Shown piece by piece: positions 42,142-50,214 of a stretch of DNA of 64,000 nt. This DNA comes from DASSUW01 sp963774155 (GTDB taxonomy: Bacteria > Actinomycetota > Thermoleophilia > Solirubrobacterales > Solirubrobacteraceae): contig CAVZDW010000012.1 of the NCBI GenBank assembly GCA_963774155.1, positions 434,001-498,000 of the forward strand, in the 5' to 3' direction. How positions within the stretch are numbered: the stretch's first letter is position 1; the number at the start of each line of letters is the position of its first letter. Under the pieces are notes generated by a model. The model saw only the letters and a program-made list of their open reading frames with translations. It was not told the origin of the DNA and did not search any database. The translations under genes and the position numbers were made by a program.

Positions 42142-42906
42142 CTAGGGCCCGCCGCCCTCAGCGCCGCTCCCCTGCTCGGAATCGGAGCTGCTGCCCTCCG
42201 GCTCGCCCGTGAGCTGCGCCAGGAACGCGACGAGCGCTTCCTTCTTCTCGGGGTCGAGCGTGGCGTATGACGGCATCGGCGGTGTCGGGTTCTCGAGCGT
42301 GCGGGCGATGGCGGCCGCGGGCAGCACGTTGCCGATGTTGGTCAGCTCCGGCCCGGGTCCGTCGTTGCCGTTCTCGCCGATCTTGTGGCACGCCAGGCAG
42401 CCCGACTGGGCGGCCACGAGCTTGCCGGCCTCGTACTGCGGCGCCACCTGGTACTCGATCTCGTTCGGCGAGCCGGCCGCGGCGCCGAGGTAGGTGAGGT
42501 AGGCCATGGCGGCGATGACGAAGATGCCGGCCGTGGTGGCCACCGGCCGCCGCTCCGGGCGCCGCTCGGGCGAGCGGTCGACGAACGGCAGCAGGATGAT
42601 CAGGATCATGCAGATCGTCGGGATCCCGATCGTGGCGAGCGGCGTGAGCTCCGGCGGCTTGACCACGCGCAGCAGCTCGAAGAGGAAGAAGAAGTACCAC
42701 TCCGGCCGCGGCACGTAGGTGGTCGTCGTCGGGTCGGCCTTCGGGCCGAGCTCGGCGCCGAACAGGAGCGACAGGAAGGCGATGAGCAGGACGACGATCG
42801 CCGCCATGATGCTGTCCTTGGCGACCGCGTAGGGGAAGAACGGCTTCCCCTTGGCCTTCAGGATCGCGTACTCCCGGAGGTACTGCTCCTTCTCGGCCTG
42901 ATTCAT
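42142..42906 (-). CDS. qcrC: Menaquinol-cytochrome c reductase b/c fusion subunit
   Basis: This 254-residue membrane subunit of the bc-type complex combines the C-terminal part of cytochrome b (subunit IV-like, three TM helices; PRPEWYFFFLFELLRVVKPP) with a C-terminal c-type heme domain (CLACH; axial Met probably in PPMPSYA). This b/c fusion is the Bacillus-type QcrC arrangement. The cytochrome c domain lies outside the membrane and needs covalent heme attachment. An acidic Ser/Gly tail ends the protein. It is the third qcr gene, 1 base after qcrB. Confidence 0.93.
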   Translation of the reverse strand: MNQAEKEQYLREYAILKAKGKPFFPYAVAKDSIMAAIVVLLIAFLSLLFGAELGPKADPTTTTYVPRPEWYFFFLFELLRVVKPPELTPLATIGIPTICMILIILLPFVDRSPERRPERRPVATTAGIFVIAAMAYLTYLGAAAGSPNEIEYQVAPQYEAGKLVAAQSGCLACHKIGENGNDGPGPELTNIGNVLPAAAIARTLENPTPPMPSYATLDPEKKEALVAFLAQLTGEPEGSSSDSEQGSGAEGGGP

Positions 42907-42907
42907 C

Positions 42908-43705
42908 TCAGACCTTGTCCTCGACGAGCTTCTCGTCCGGCTCGGCCTTCATCCACGGCGGCGCCGTGGTGCCCAGCCGGGTGACGAGATAGATGTGCGC
43001 GCCGATCATCACCGCGATCAATCCCGGCACGAGCAGCATGTGGATCGAGTAGAAGCGCGACAGGGTTGTGGCGCCGAATTCGGCGCCCCCTCTCAGGAAG
43101 TCGCCCAGGAACGGGCCCACGATGGGACCGGAGGCGGTGATGTTGGCGGCCACGATCGTCGCCCAGTAGGAGCGCTGGTCGAACGGCAGCAGATAGCCGG
43201 TCAGCGACATCACGAACGTGAGGAGCAGCAGGACGAAGCCGATGATCCAGTTGATCTCGCGCGGGTACTTGTACGCGCCGAAGAAGAACACCCGGCCCAT
43301 GTGCAGGAAGATGAAGATGACCATCACGGTCGATCCCCACTTGTGCATGCCGCGCACGAACTCGCCGAGGAAGATCTCGTTGGTGATGCGCCGGGTCGAC
43401 TCGTAGGCGTCGGTGACCGAGGGCGTGTAGTACATGGCCAGGAACACGCCGGTCACGGCCTGCGAGAGGAAGGCGAAGAGGGTCGCCGACCCAAGCGTGT
43501 AGAACCAGTTGGTGCCCTTGGGCACCTTGCGGAACATCACCCAGCGCAGGCCCGCGGACAGCGACGTGCGCTCGTCCACCCAGTCCGCCGCGTGGATCCC
43601 GGCCTCCTTGGCCTGATCGAGCGGCTTGACCGGCTCGACCTGGTCGGGACGCTTGGGCTTCGGCAGAAGCTTGGGCGGCAGGGGTGGGAGAGGGAGCTTC
43701 GGCAT
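42908..43705 (-). CDS. qcrB: Menaquinol-cytochrome c reductase cytochrome b subunit
   Basis: This 265-residue cytochrome b6-type subunit has four TM helices and bis-His heme ligation (the HKWGS and FLHMGRVFFF histidines, then SIHMLLVPG and GAHIYLV). The Qo-side text YYTPSVTDAYESTRRIT and LTGYLLPFDQRSYWATIV is typical of b6. The N-terminal about 45 residues are Pro/Lys-rich and cytosolic. The start ATG 43705 overlaps the qcrA stop by one base (TGATG). It works with the QcrC fusion and the Rieske protein to oxidise menaquinol. Confidence 0.95.
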   Translation of the reverse strand: MPKLPLPPLPPKLLPKPKRPDQVEPVKPLDQAKEAGIHAADWVDERTSLSAGLRWVMFRKVPKGTNWFYTLGSATLFAFLSQAVTGVFLAMYYTPSVTDAYESTRRITNEIFLGEFVRGMHKWGSTVMVIFIFLHMGRVFFFGAYKYPREINWIIGFVLLLLTFVMSLTGYLLPFDQRSYWATIVAANITASGPIVGPFLGDFLRGGAEFGATTLSRFYSIHMLLVPGLIAVMIGAHIYLVTRLGTTAPPWMKAEPDEKLVEDKV

Positions 43706-44388
43706 CAGTCCATCTTCGGGGTCGAGAAGCGGCCCGGGTACAGGTATTGGCCGATGCCGTCGAGATCCTGCGCGGGGTCACGGTAGCTCGGGAAGCGCTC
43801 GAACTCCGAGTTGACCGAGTAGCGCGGCCCGATCTCCACCTGGCCACCCTCCACGCGGGTGTAGAAGTGGTCGAGCGGACGCACCGGCGGGCCGCCGGAG
43901 ACGCTGCCGGTGAAGTCGTAGACGCCGCCGTGGCACGGGCAGATGAACCGCTCCGAGGCCTCGACGTAGCGGACCGGGCAGCCGAGGTGCATGCAGCGGG
44001 TCGAGAGGGCGATGAAGTCGCCGCCGCCCGGGATGTCCGGGTCCTTCGCCCCGTCGATCTCCTCGTTGTAGGCGCGCACGTACACCGTGGTCTTCCCGAC
44101 CTCGCCGATGCCCGCGACCGTGGTGACGACCTTCGGCACGTAGGTGTCGTTCGGGAAGTCGTCGGGCGCGCCGACGGCCTCCCACGTGACGGGCGGGCGC
44201 TCGAACAGGGCCGAGCCGACGGCGAAGCCGAGCGCGGGCAGCGTGAACGTGAGCACCGCGACGCCGCCGGCGACCTGGACCGTGAGGCCCATGGCTCGGC
44301 GCCGGGTGACGGTCTCGCCCTCGAACGCGCCCGGGATCAGGCGGTCGCTCGTGTACTTGGGCTTCGGTGTGCGACGGGGCTGGGGCAC
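43705..44388 (-). CDS. qcrA: Rieske iron-sulfur subunit with Tat signal
   Basis: This is a 227-residue Rieske protein. A twin-arginine motif with an anchor helix (TRRRAMGL then VAGGVAVLTFTLPALG) precedes the Rieske fold with cluster ligands CMHLGC and CPCHGG. GTG 44388 is chosen because the N-terminal Pro/Lys segment and RR motif follow within range; further upstream is non-coding. GATAAT on the minus strand (44402-44407), 13 bases before the GTG, is a probable -10 box for the qcrA-B-C-menG-prenyl synthase operon. Export by the local TatAC is likely. Confidence 0.93.
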   Translation of the reverse strand: MPQPRRTPKPKYTSDRLIPGAFEGETVTRRRAMGLTVQVAGGVAVLTFTLPALGFAVGSALFERPPVTWEAVGAPDDFPNDTYVPKVVTTVAGIGEVGKTTVYVRAYNEEIDGAKDPDIPGGGDFIALSTRCMHLGCPVRYVEASERFICPCHGGVYDFTGSVSGGPPVRPLDHFYTRVEGGQVEIGPRYSVNSEFERFPSYRDPAQDLDGIGQYLYPGRFSTPKMD

Positions 44389-44416
44389 GTACGGCCCCAA
44401 GATTATCGACGCCGGA

Positions 44417-44875
44417 CTAGCGTGCGCCGCGCCAGGCTGCCTTGGTGGCCTCGTGGCCGGGTGCCGGACCGTCGGCGACGACCCGGACCCCGGCCTCCCA
44501 GACCGCCGCGGCGCGGTCCGCATCGCCCTCGGCGTGCGCCTGGGCGGCGAGCGAGATCACGTCCGCGAGCTCGGCGACGGCTTCGAGGTCCCCGAGCTCG
44601 GCGAGCCGCGCCAGGCCCAGCGCATACAGGCGATCGCCGGCCAGCAGCGAGAGATCGGGGTCCTCCGGCTGCACGACGCGGCCGGCCGCGTAGTGCAGGA
44701 GATAGCCCTCGTGGATGGCCTCGACCAGCAGCGAGTAGTCGTCCTCGTGGCCGGCCGCCCGGGGGCCGGCGGACGCGATCGCGCCATAACGGCCGTCGGC
44801 CGAAGCGGGCGCAACCGACTCCGCGAGCAGGCCGCCGCGGTCTCGCACCTCGCCCGCGAGCCGCTCGAGCGTCAT
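44417..44875 (-). CDS. Helical protein of unknown function after hemL
   Basis: This 152-residue soluble protein is predicted to be mostly helical (about 45-130; SLLVEAIHEGYLLHYAAGRV and DRLYALGLARLAELGDLEAV), with a flexible Gly/Ala start. No family is recognised; the all-helical repeats resemble small TPR-like or heme-pathway accessory proteins. It overlaps the hemL stop by four bases (ATGA), so it belongs to the heme operon, and its function probably serves that pathway (inference). Confidence 0.65.
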   Translation of the reverse strand: MTLERLAGEVRDRGGLLAESVAPASADGRYGAIASAGPRAAGHEDDYSLLVEAIHEGYLLHYAAGRVVQPEDPDLSLLAGDRLYALGLARLAELGDLEAVAELADVISLAAQAHAEGDADRAAAVWEAGVRVVADGPAPGHEATKAAWRGAR

Positions 44876-46155
44876 GCGATCTCGGCGAACGCCGCCGTGG
44901 CGGCCTCGACGGTGCGGCCCACGTGGTCGCTGGTGTGGGCCAGCGACGGGAACCAGGCCTCGAACTGCGACGGCGGCGGATAGACGCCGCGGGCCAGGAG
45001 CGCGCGGCACCACGCGCCGTAGGCCTCGGTGTCGCACGCCGCGGCGCCCGCGTAGTCGCCCGGCGGCTCGGCGGCGAAGAAGACGGTCAGGAGCCCGGTC
45101 GTGTGGACGACGGACACCGCCCGGTCCCCGGCCGCGTCGCGCAGCCCGTCGGCGAGCGCGGCGGTCGTGGCCGAGAGCGTCAGGTAGGCCTCCTCGTCGA
45201 GCAGGCCCAGCGTGGTGGCGCCCGCGGCCACGGCCAGCGGGTTCCCGCTCAGCGTCCCGGCCTGGTAGACGTCGCCGGCCGGCGCGATCCGGCTCATCAG
45301 CGCCTGCGAGCCGCCGTAGGCCGCGGCGGGCAGCCCGCCGCCGAGCACCTTGCCCATGACGGTCAGGTCGGGCGACACGCCGGTCAGCTCCTGGGCCCCG
45401 CCGGGCGCGATGCGGAAGCCGGTGATGACCTCGTCGAAGATGAGCAGCGCCCCGGTCTCGGTGCACAGCTCGCGGAGGAGCTCGAGGATCCCGCAGCGGG
45501 GCGGGACGAGACCCATGTTGGCGGCGTAGGGCTCGGCCAGCGCGGCGGCGAGCTCGTGCTCGGCGAAGGCCTTGCGGAGCGCCTCCGGGTCGTTCCACGG
45601 CACCACCACGGTCTGCGCGGCGGCGGCGGCCGGCACCCCCGGCGAAGCCGGGATGCCCTGGGTGGCCAGGCCGGAGCCGGCCTCGGCCAGCAGGCCGTCG
45701 ACGTGCCCGTGGTAGGCGCCGGCGAACTTGAGGATCTTCTCCCGCCCGGTGGCGGCCCGGGCGAGCCGCACGGCGCTCATCGTGGCCTCGGTCCCCGACG
45801 AGGTCATGCGCAGCATGTCGACGGCCGGCATGCGGGAGGTCACGAGCTCCGCGAGCTCGACCTCGCCGGCCGTCGGCGCGCCGTAGGTCGTCCCGCGCGC
45901 GGCCGCCTCGGTCACCGCCTCGATCACGTCCGGGTGGGCGTGGCCGAGGATCAGCGGCCCCCACGAGCAGACGTAGTCGACGTACGTGTTGCCGTCGACG
46001 TCCGTGATCTCGGCGCCCTCGGCCCGCTCGATGAACACCGGCTCGCGCCCGATCGAGCGCATCGCCCGCACCGGAGAGTTGACCCCGCCCGGAAGGACTC
46101 CGAGCGCGCGGCGGTACAGCTCGGCGGAGCGGACGTCCGACAGCGACGTGGTCAG
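44872..46155 (-). CDS. hemL: Glutamate-1-semialdehyde 2,1-aminomutase
   Basis: This 427-residue PLP enzyme makes 5-aminolevulinate from glutamate-1-semialdehyde (C5 route). Motifs: PGGVNSPVRAMRSIG, SWGPLILGHAHPDV, LIFDEVITGFRIAPGG and the PLP lysine GKVLGGGLP, plus a Gly-rich NGNPLA-like LSGNPLAVA. The start is uncertain: no ATG/GTG/TTG fits near the family start, and CTG 46155, overlapping the upstream stop (CTGA) as neighbours do, is proposed. The gene lies downstream of the AhbAB and hemB genes in one operon. Confidence 0.9.
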   Translation of the reverse strand: MTTSLSDVRSAELYRRALGVLPGGVNSPVRAMRSIGREPVFIERAEGAEITDVDGNTYVDYVCSWGPLILGHAHPDVIEAVTEAAARGTTYGAPTAGEVELAELVTSRMPAVDMLRMTSSGTEATMSAVRLARAATGREKILKFAGAYHGHVDGLLAEAGSGLATQGIPASPGVPAAAAAQTVVVPWNDPEALRKAFAEHELAAALAEPYAANMGLVPPRCGILELLRELCTETGALLIFDEVITGFRIAPGGAQELTGVSPDLTVMGKVLGGGLPAAAYGGSQALMSRIAPAGDVYQAGTLSGNPLAVAAGATTLGLLDEEAYLTLSATTAALADGLRDAAGDRAVSVVHTTGLLTVFFAAEPPGDYAGAAACDTEAYGAWCRALLARGVYPPPSQFEAWFPSLAHTSDHVGRTVEAATAAFAEIA

Positions 46156-47216
46156 GCCCGCTCCTCCTCCCACCGCCGGAACGCGTCGGTGAAGTAGAGC
46201 ATCCGGACCTTCTTGAACTCGGTCGAGGAGTAGAGCGTGGCGCGCTCGGTGATGCCGGTCGCGGCCGAGACCGCGTCGAGCACCGCGTCGCACTCCTCCT
46301 TCGAGCGGCCGTGGGCCATCGTGAACACGGAGTAGGGCCAGTCGGCGTAGGTGGGCCGCTGGTAGCAGTGCGAGACGCCGCGGAAGGCGGCCATCCGCTT
46401 GCCGGTCTCCATCACGTCCTCCTCCGGCACCTTCCAGACGCCCATCCCGTTGGCCGAGAAGCCGGCGCGGCGGTGAAAGAGGATCGCGGCCACGCGGCGC
46501 AGGCCGTCGCGCTCGCGCAGCGACTCCAGCCGCCGCAGGACCTCGTCCTGGCTGACGCCGAGCCGCTCGGCGGCGGCCGCGTAGGGCTCGCTGACCACCG
46601 GCATCGGCCCCTGCGTGGCGCGGATCGTCTCGATGTCCTCGTCGGAGAGCTCGATCGGCTCGAGCTCGCGGGGCTCGACCGCCTCGCCGGCGGTCGACAG
46701 CGCGTCGGTCCCCTGCTCCATCTCGAGCTCCATGCGGATCTTGAAGAGCTTGAGCGTCGGCAGCATGCGGATCGACTCCGCCCCGGTCTCGGCGGCGAGG
46801 GCCTCGAGCGTCCCTTCGAGCCCCAGCTTGGACCCTGGCTCGGTGGCAATGGTGAACCAGAGGTTGAAGTCGTGGTTGCGCAGGTAGTTGTGGGTGACGC
46901 CCGGGTGCCCGTTGATGATCTTGGCCGCCCGGTGCGGGTGCTCGGCGTCCACCTTGGCCGCCACGAGCATCGACGAGTAGCCGAGCGCCCGCGTGTCGAA
47001 GATCGGCGTGATCTCGCGGATGATCCGCTTGTCGAGCAGGCGCTGGACGCGGGTCATCACCTCCGCCTCGGGCAGCTCGGCGAGGCCGGCGACGTGGGCG
47101 AACGGCCGTGCGGTGAGGGCGAACTGGCCCTGCATCAGGTTGAGGAGCTTCTTGTCGGCCTCGTCGAGCGGGATCGCCGCTCCGTCGCGCCGCGAGCGGA
47201 CCTTCACTGAAGCCAT
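46152..47216 (-). CDS. Fused AhbA-AhbB siroheme decarboxylase-like protein
   Basis: This 354-residue protein is built of two Lrp-fold halves. The N-half (about 1-165) has LLNLMQGQFALTARPF, ITPIFDTRALGYSS and GVTHNYLRNHDFNLWFT. The C-half (about 190-350) has VAAILFHRRAGFSANGMGVW, GVSHCYQRPTYADWPY and ERATLYSSTEFKK. These are the signatures of AhbA/AhbB (NirDLGH) siroheme decarboxylase, normally two subunits, here in one chain. An Lrp-type regulator is the alternative reading, but the conserved His/Tyr motifs match the enzyme. It overlaps hemB by 13 bases. AhbC and AhbD are not in the window. Confidence 0.8.
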   Translation of the reverse strand: MASVKVRSRRDGAAIPLDEADKKLLNLMQGQFALTARPFAHVAGLAELPEAEVMTRVQRLLDKRIIREITPIFDTRALGYSSMLVAAKVDAEHPHRAAKIINGHPGVTHNYLRNHDFNLWFTIATEPGSKLGLEGTLEALAAETGAESIRMLPTLKLFKIRMELEMEQGTDALSTAGEAVEPRELEPIELSDEDIETIRATQGPMPVVSEPYAAAAERLGVSQDEVLRRLESLRERDGLRRVAAILFHRRAGFSANGMGVWKVPEEDVMETGKRMAAFRGVSHCYQRPTYADWPYSVFTMAHGRSKEECDAVLDAVSAATGITERATLYSSTEFKKVRMLYFTDAFRRWEEERA

Positions 47217-48175
47217 CGGGCGACGTCCTTCGCGTGGTAGGTGATCACGATGTCGGCGCCGGCCCGGCGGATGCCGGTCAGCGCCTCGAGCACGGCGGCG
47301 CGCTCGTCGAGCAGGCCCTGCGCGGCCGCCGCCTTGAGCATGGCGTACTCGCCGCTGACGTTGTACGCGGCGACGGGCAGGTCGGTCGACTCCCGGACGC
47401 GCCGGATGACGTCGAGGTACGGGAGCGCGGGCTTGATCATCACGACGTCGGCGCCCTCGGCGGCGTCGAGCGCGACCTCGCGCAGCGCCTCGCGGGCGTT
47501 GGCGGGATCCATCTGGTAGCCGCGGCGGTCGCCGGTCTGCGGAGCGGAGTCGGCGGCCTCGCGGAACGGCCCGTAGAAGGCGGAGGCGAACTTCGCGCTG
47601 TAGGCGATGATCGGGGTCTCGCTCAGCCCGTGGTCGTCGAGCGCCGCCCGCAGCGCGCCGACGCGCCCGTCCATCATGTCGCTCGGCGCGACGGCGTCGG
47701 CGCCGGCCTCGGCCTGGGCGACCGCCGTGCGCGCGAGCAGCTCCAGCGTGGCGTCGTTGTCGACGACGCCGTCCGGCCTGAGGACCCCGCAGTGGCCGTG
47801 GCTCGTGTACTCGCACAGGCACAGGTCGGTGATGACCAGCAGGTCGGGATGCGCGGCCTTGATCGCCCGCGTGGCGAGCTGGACGACGCCCTCGTCGTCC
47901 CACGCCCCGGAGCCCTGCTCGTCCTTGTCGGCGGGCAGCCCGAAGAGGAGCACGCCCGGGATCCCGAGCCCGGCCGCGATCCCGGCCTCCTCGACGGCGC
48001 CGTCGATCGAGAGGTGGTCGACGCCGGGCATCGACGCGATCGGCGTGCGGCGCTCGGATCCCGCCACGACGAACATCGGGTAGATCAGGTGGTCGACCGA
48101 CAGCTCGGTCTCGCGCACGAGGCCGCGGAGCAGTCCGGTCCGGCGGAGCCGCCGGAGGCGGGTGGCGGGGAACAC
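47204..48175 (-). CDS. hemB: Delta-aminolevulinic acid dehydratase (porphobilinogen synthase)
   Basis: This 323-residue enzyme condenses two 5-aminolevulinates to porphobilinogen. Motifs: zinc-type CLCEYTSHGHCG, the Schiff-base lysine regions AYSAKFASAFYGPFRE and VMIKPALPYLDV, and YNVSGEYAM. The Cys-rich loop marks the zinc-dependent rather than magnesium-dependent form. The start is GTG 48175. It is followed by the AhbAB fusion, hemL and a small gene, forming a heme-precursor operon. Confidence 0.95.
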   Translation of the reverse strand: MFPATRLRRLRRTGLLRGLVRETELSVDHLIYPMFVVAGSERRTPIASMPGVDHLSIDGAVEEAGIAAGLGIPGVLLFGLPADKDEQGSGAWDDEGVVQLATRAIKAAHPDLLVITDLCLCEYTSHGHCGVLRPDGVVDNDATLELLARTAVAQAEAGADAVAPSDMMDGRVGALRAALDDHGLSETPIIAYSAKFASAFYGPFREAADSAPQTGDRRGYQMDPANAREALREVALDAAEGADVVMIKPALPYLDVIRRVRESTDLPVAAYNVSGEYAMLKAAAAQGLLDERAAVLEALTGIRRAGADIVITYHAKDVARWLQ

Positions 48176-48184
48176 AGGGTGAGT

Positions 48185-49540
48185 CTAGGTCAGCCGCCGC
48201 AGCCCGATGCGAGCAACCACGCCATACGTGATCGTCAGAACCAATAGGTGGACGATCGGGAGCAGCAGCTCGCCGCCGTTGATCGCGCCGTCGAGGGCGC
48301 GCAGGGTGGGCTTGAACGGGAACAGCCCGGAAACCACGTTGACCGCGTCGTAGAGCGCCGGCGCGACGCTGCCCGAGGGGACCAGGGCGAGGAAGGTCAG
48401 CGGGAGCGCGAGGAGGATGGCCAGCAGCGTGGCCGCGCGCACCTCGCCCGCGAGGCCGCCGAGCGCGACCCCCATCGCCGCGAACGCGAGCGCCCCGCCG
48501 GCGAGCGCCGCGAGCCACGCGGGCGAGCGGCCCCAGTCGAGCCCCACGAAGGCGGCCAGCCCGCACAGCATCACCACCGTCACGAGGAGCGCGCAGGCCG
48601 CGCTCAGCAGCACCTTCTCGGTGAGCAGGGTCGTCCGGGAGACGAGCCGCAGGAGCCGGCCGAACGCCTGCTCCTCGCGCTCGAGCGCGAGCAGCCCGGC
48701 CGCCAGCAGGAGCGTGACGAACATGAGCGAGACCGCCACCGCCACCGCCACGGCGAACGCGTCGAGCGGGGTCCGGCTGCCGTTGACGACGGTCTGCTTG
48801 ACGCGGACCGGCGTGCCGATGGTCGCGAGGATCGGCTGCGAGACGTCGAGGTTCTCGGCCGCGAGGCGGGCGAAGCGCGAGACCTGGGCGAGCGCGGCGC
48901 GGTCCGGAGAGCCCTCCGGCAGCCCGGACGCCACGCCGTCGATGATCGCCCGCGAGCGCTCGAGCCCGAGGATCTGGACGGCGCCGACCAGCGGGAGCGG
49001 GACCTCCCCGCCGCGCACGATGACGTCGATGTAGCCGGCCGCCTCGCGCAGCACGGCCTCCGACAGCGCGGCGTTCGCCTCGGCCAGCCGCGACTCGATC
49101 GTCGCCTCGACGAAGCGGCGCTTCACCGGGTCCTCGGCGTTGTAGTAGACCTCGACGGTGGGCGGATCGCCGCCGCCGAGACCGAGCGTGGCCCGCAGCC
49201 TCTCGGTGGCGTCCGCGGGGAGCACGAGCGCGCCGAGCGCCTCGCCGGAGCGGACCTTCTCGATCGCCTCCTCGCGGGTGTCGACCCGGATCGGGTCGAT
49301 CGAGTCGAAGAGGCGATCCGCGTAGTCGGCCGCGTCGAGCGTCTGGCCCCCGACGCTGAACTCGCTCTCCCCCGGGGGGACGAGGTTCGCGAACGCCACG
49401 CGCGGCTTCTCGGGCCCGCCCGAGAGCGCGAGCCCGAAGAGCACGGCGATGACGATCGGGTAGATCACGAGCAGCGCCAGCAGGAGCGGCGAGCGGCGCA
49501 GGATCTGGAGGTCCTTGAGAAGCAGCCAGCGCACGCTCAA
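48185..49540 (-). CDS. ABC-2 type exporter permease
   Basis: This 451-residue permease has one TM helix near the N-terminus (about 16-36), a large extracytoplasmic domain (about 40-240; KVRSGEALGALVLPADATER) and five or six C-terminal TM helices (about 255-445). This is the ABC-2/NatB-like layout of exporters. The start is TTG 49540 (overlap TTGA with the ATPase stop) or GTG 49534. It pairs with the ATPase upstream. The substrate is unknown; no transporter-specific partner gene is next to it. Confidence 0.87.
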   Translation of the reverse strand: MSVRWLLLKDLQILRRSPLLLALLVIYPIVIAVLFGLALSGGPEKPRVAFANLVPPGESEFSVGGQTLDAADYADRLFDSIDPIRVDTREEAIEKVRSGEALGALVLPADATERLRATLGLGGGDPPTVEVYYNAEDPVKRRFVEATIESRLAEANAALSEAVLREAAGYIDVIVRGGEVPLPLVGAVQILGLERSRAIIDGVASGLPEGSPDRAALAQVSRFARLAAENLDVSQPILATIGTPVRVKQTVVNGSRTPLDAFAVAVAVAVSLMFVTLLLAAGLLALEREEQAFGRLLRLVSRTTLLTEKVLLSAACALLVTVVMLCGLAAFVGLDWGRSPAWLAALAGGALAFAAMGVALGGLAGEVRAATLLAILLALPLTFLALVPSGSVAPALYDAVNVVSGLFPFKPTLRALDGAINGGELLLPIVHLLVLTITYGVVARIGLRRLT

Positions 49541-50214
49541 TGCCCCCGCTCGTGGAGGAAGCGGACGAAGGCGCTCTCGAAGTCCGGCGCGGGCCCGATC
49601 TCCTGCTCGAGCTCCGCCGCCGTGCCGCTGAACAGCAGCTCGCCGTCGGCCAGCACCAGCACGCGGTCGGCGAAGCGCTCGGCCTCGCCGACGTCGTGGG
49701 TCGAGAACAGCACGCTCGTGCCGAGGGCGGCGATGAACTCCCACAGCCGCTCGCGCTGGCGCGGGTCGAGCGAGGCCGACGGCTCGTCGAGCAGGAGCAC
49801 CGACGGCTCGCCGAGCAGCCCGATGGCGATGTTGACCCGCTGGCGGTTGCCGCCGGAGAGCTTGGCGACCTCGTCGTCCGCGCGGTCGGCGAGCGCCGTC
49901 TGCTCGAGCATCCGCTCCACGGTGGCCGGGACGTCGGCGACCTTCTCCAGCCGCGCGAAGAGCCGCAGGTTCTCAGCGACCGAGAGCTTCGAGTAGAGGG
50001 CCGGGTGCTGCGGCACCCAGCCGACCTCCTCGGGCGTGAGCGAGACCGTGCCGGCGGTGGGCCGCAGCGTCCCGGCGAGGATCTGCAGCAGCGTCGTCTT
50101 GCCGGCGCCGTTCGGCCCGATCACGGCCACGCGCTCGCCGTCGGCGACCTCGAACGAGACGTCGCGCAGCGCGTCGCGCGCGCCGTAGCGCTTGGCGATG
50201 CCCTCGGCGCGCAC
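49537..50214 (-). CDS. ABC transporter ATP-binding protein
   Basis: This 225-residue ABC ATPase has Walker A GPNGAGKTT, Q-loop WVPQHPALYSK, signature LSGGNRQR, Walker B VLLLDEPSASLD and switch His STHDVGEAE. The order and length fit a CcmA/NatA-type exporter subunit. It energises the permease directly downstream, with a TTGA overlap. Its start abuts the stop of the AI-2E family gene, so the three genes are probably transcribed together. Confidence 0.93.
   Translation of the reverse strand: MRAEGIAKRYGARDALRDVSFEVADGERVAVIGPNGAGKTTLLQILAGTLRPTAGTVSLTPEEVGWVPQHPALYSKLSVAENLRLFARLEKVADVPATVERMLEQTALADRADDEVAKLSGGNRQRVNIAIGLLGEPSVLLLDEPSASLDPRQRERLWEFIAALGTSVLFSTHDVGEAERFADRVLVLADGELLFSGTAAELEQEIGPAPDFESAFVRFLHERGH

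Noticed and set aside
46152..47216. Plain Lrp/AsnC transcription factor
   Set aside because: Two halves carry AhbA/AhbB signature motifs and the gene sits between hemB and hemL; DNA-binding cannot be fully excluded.
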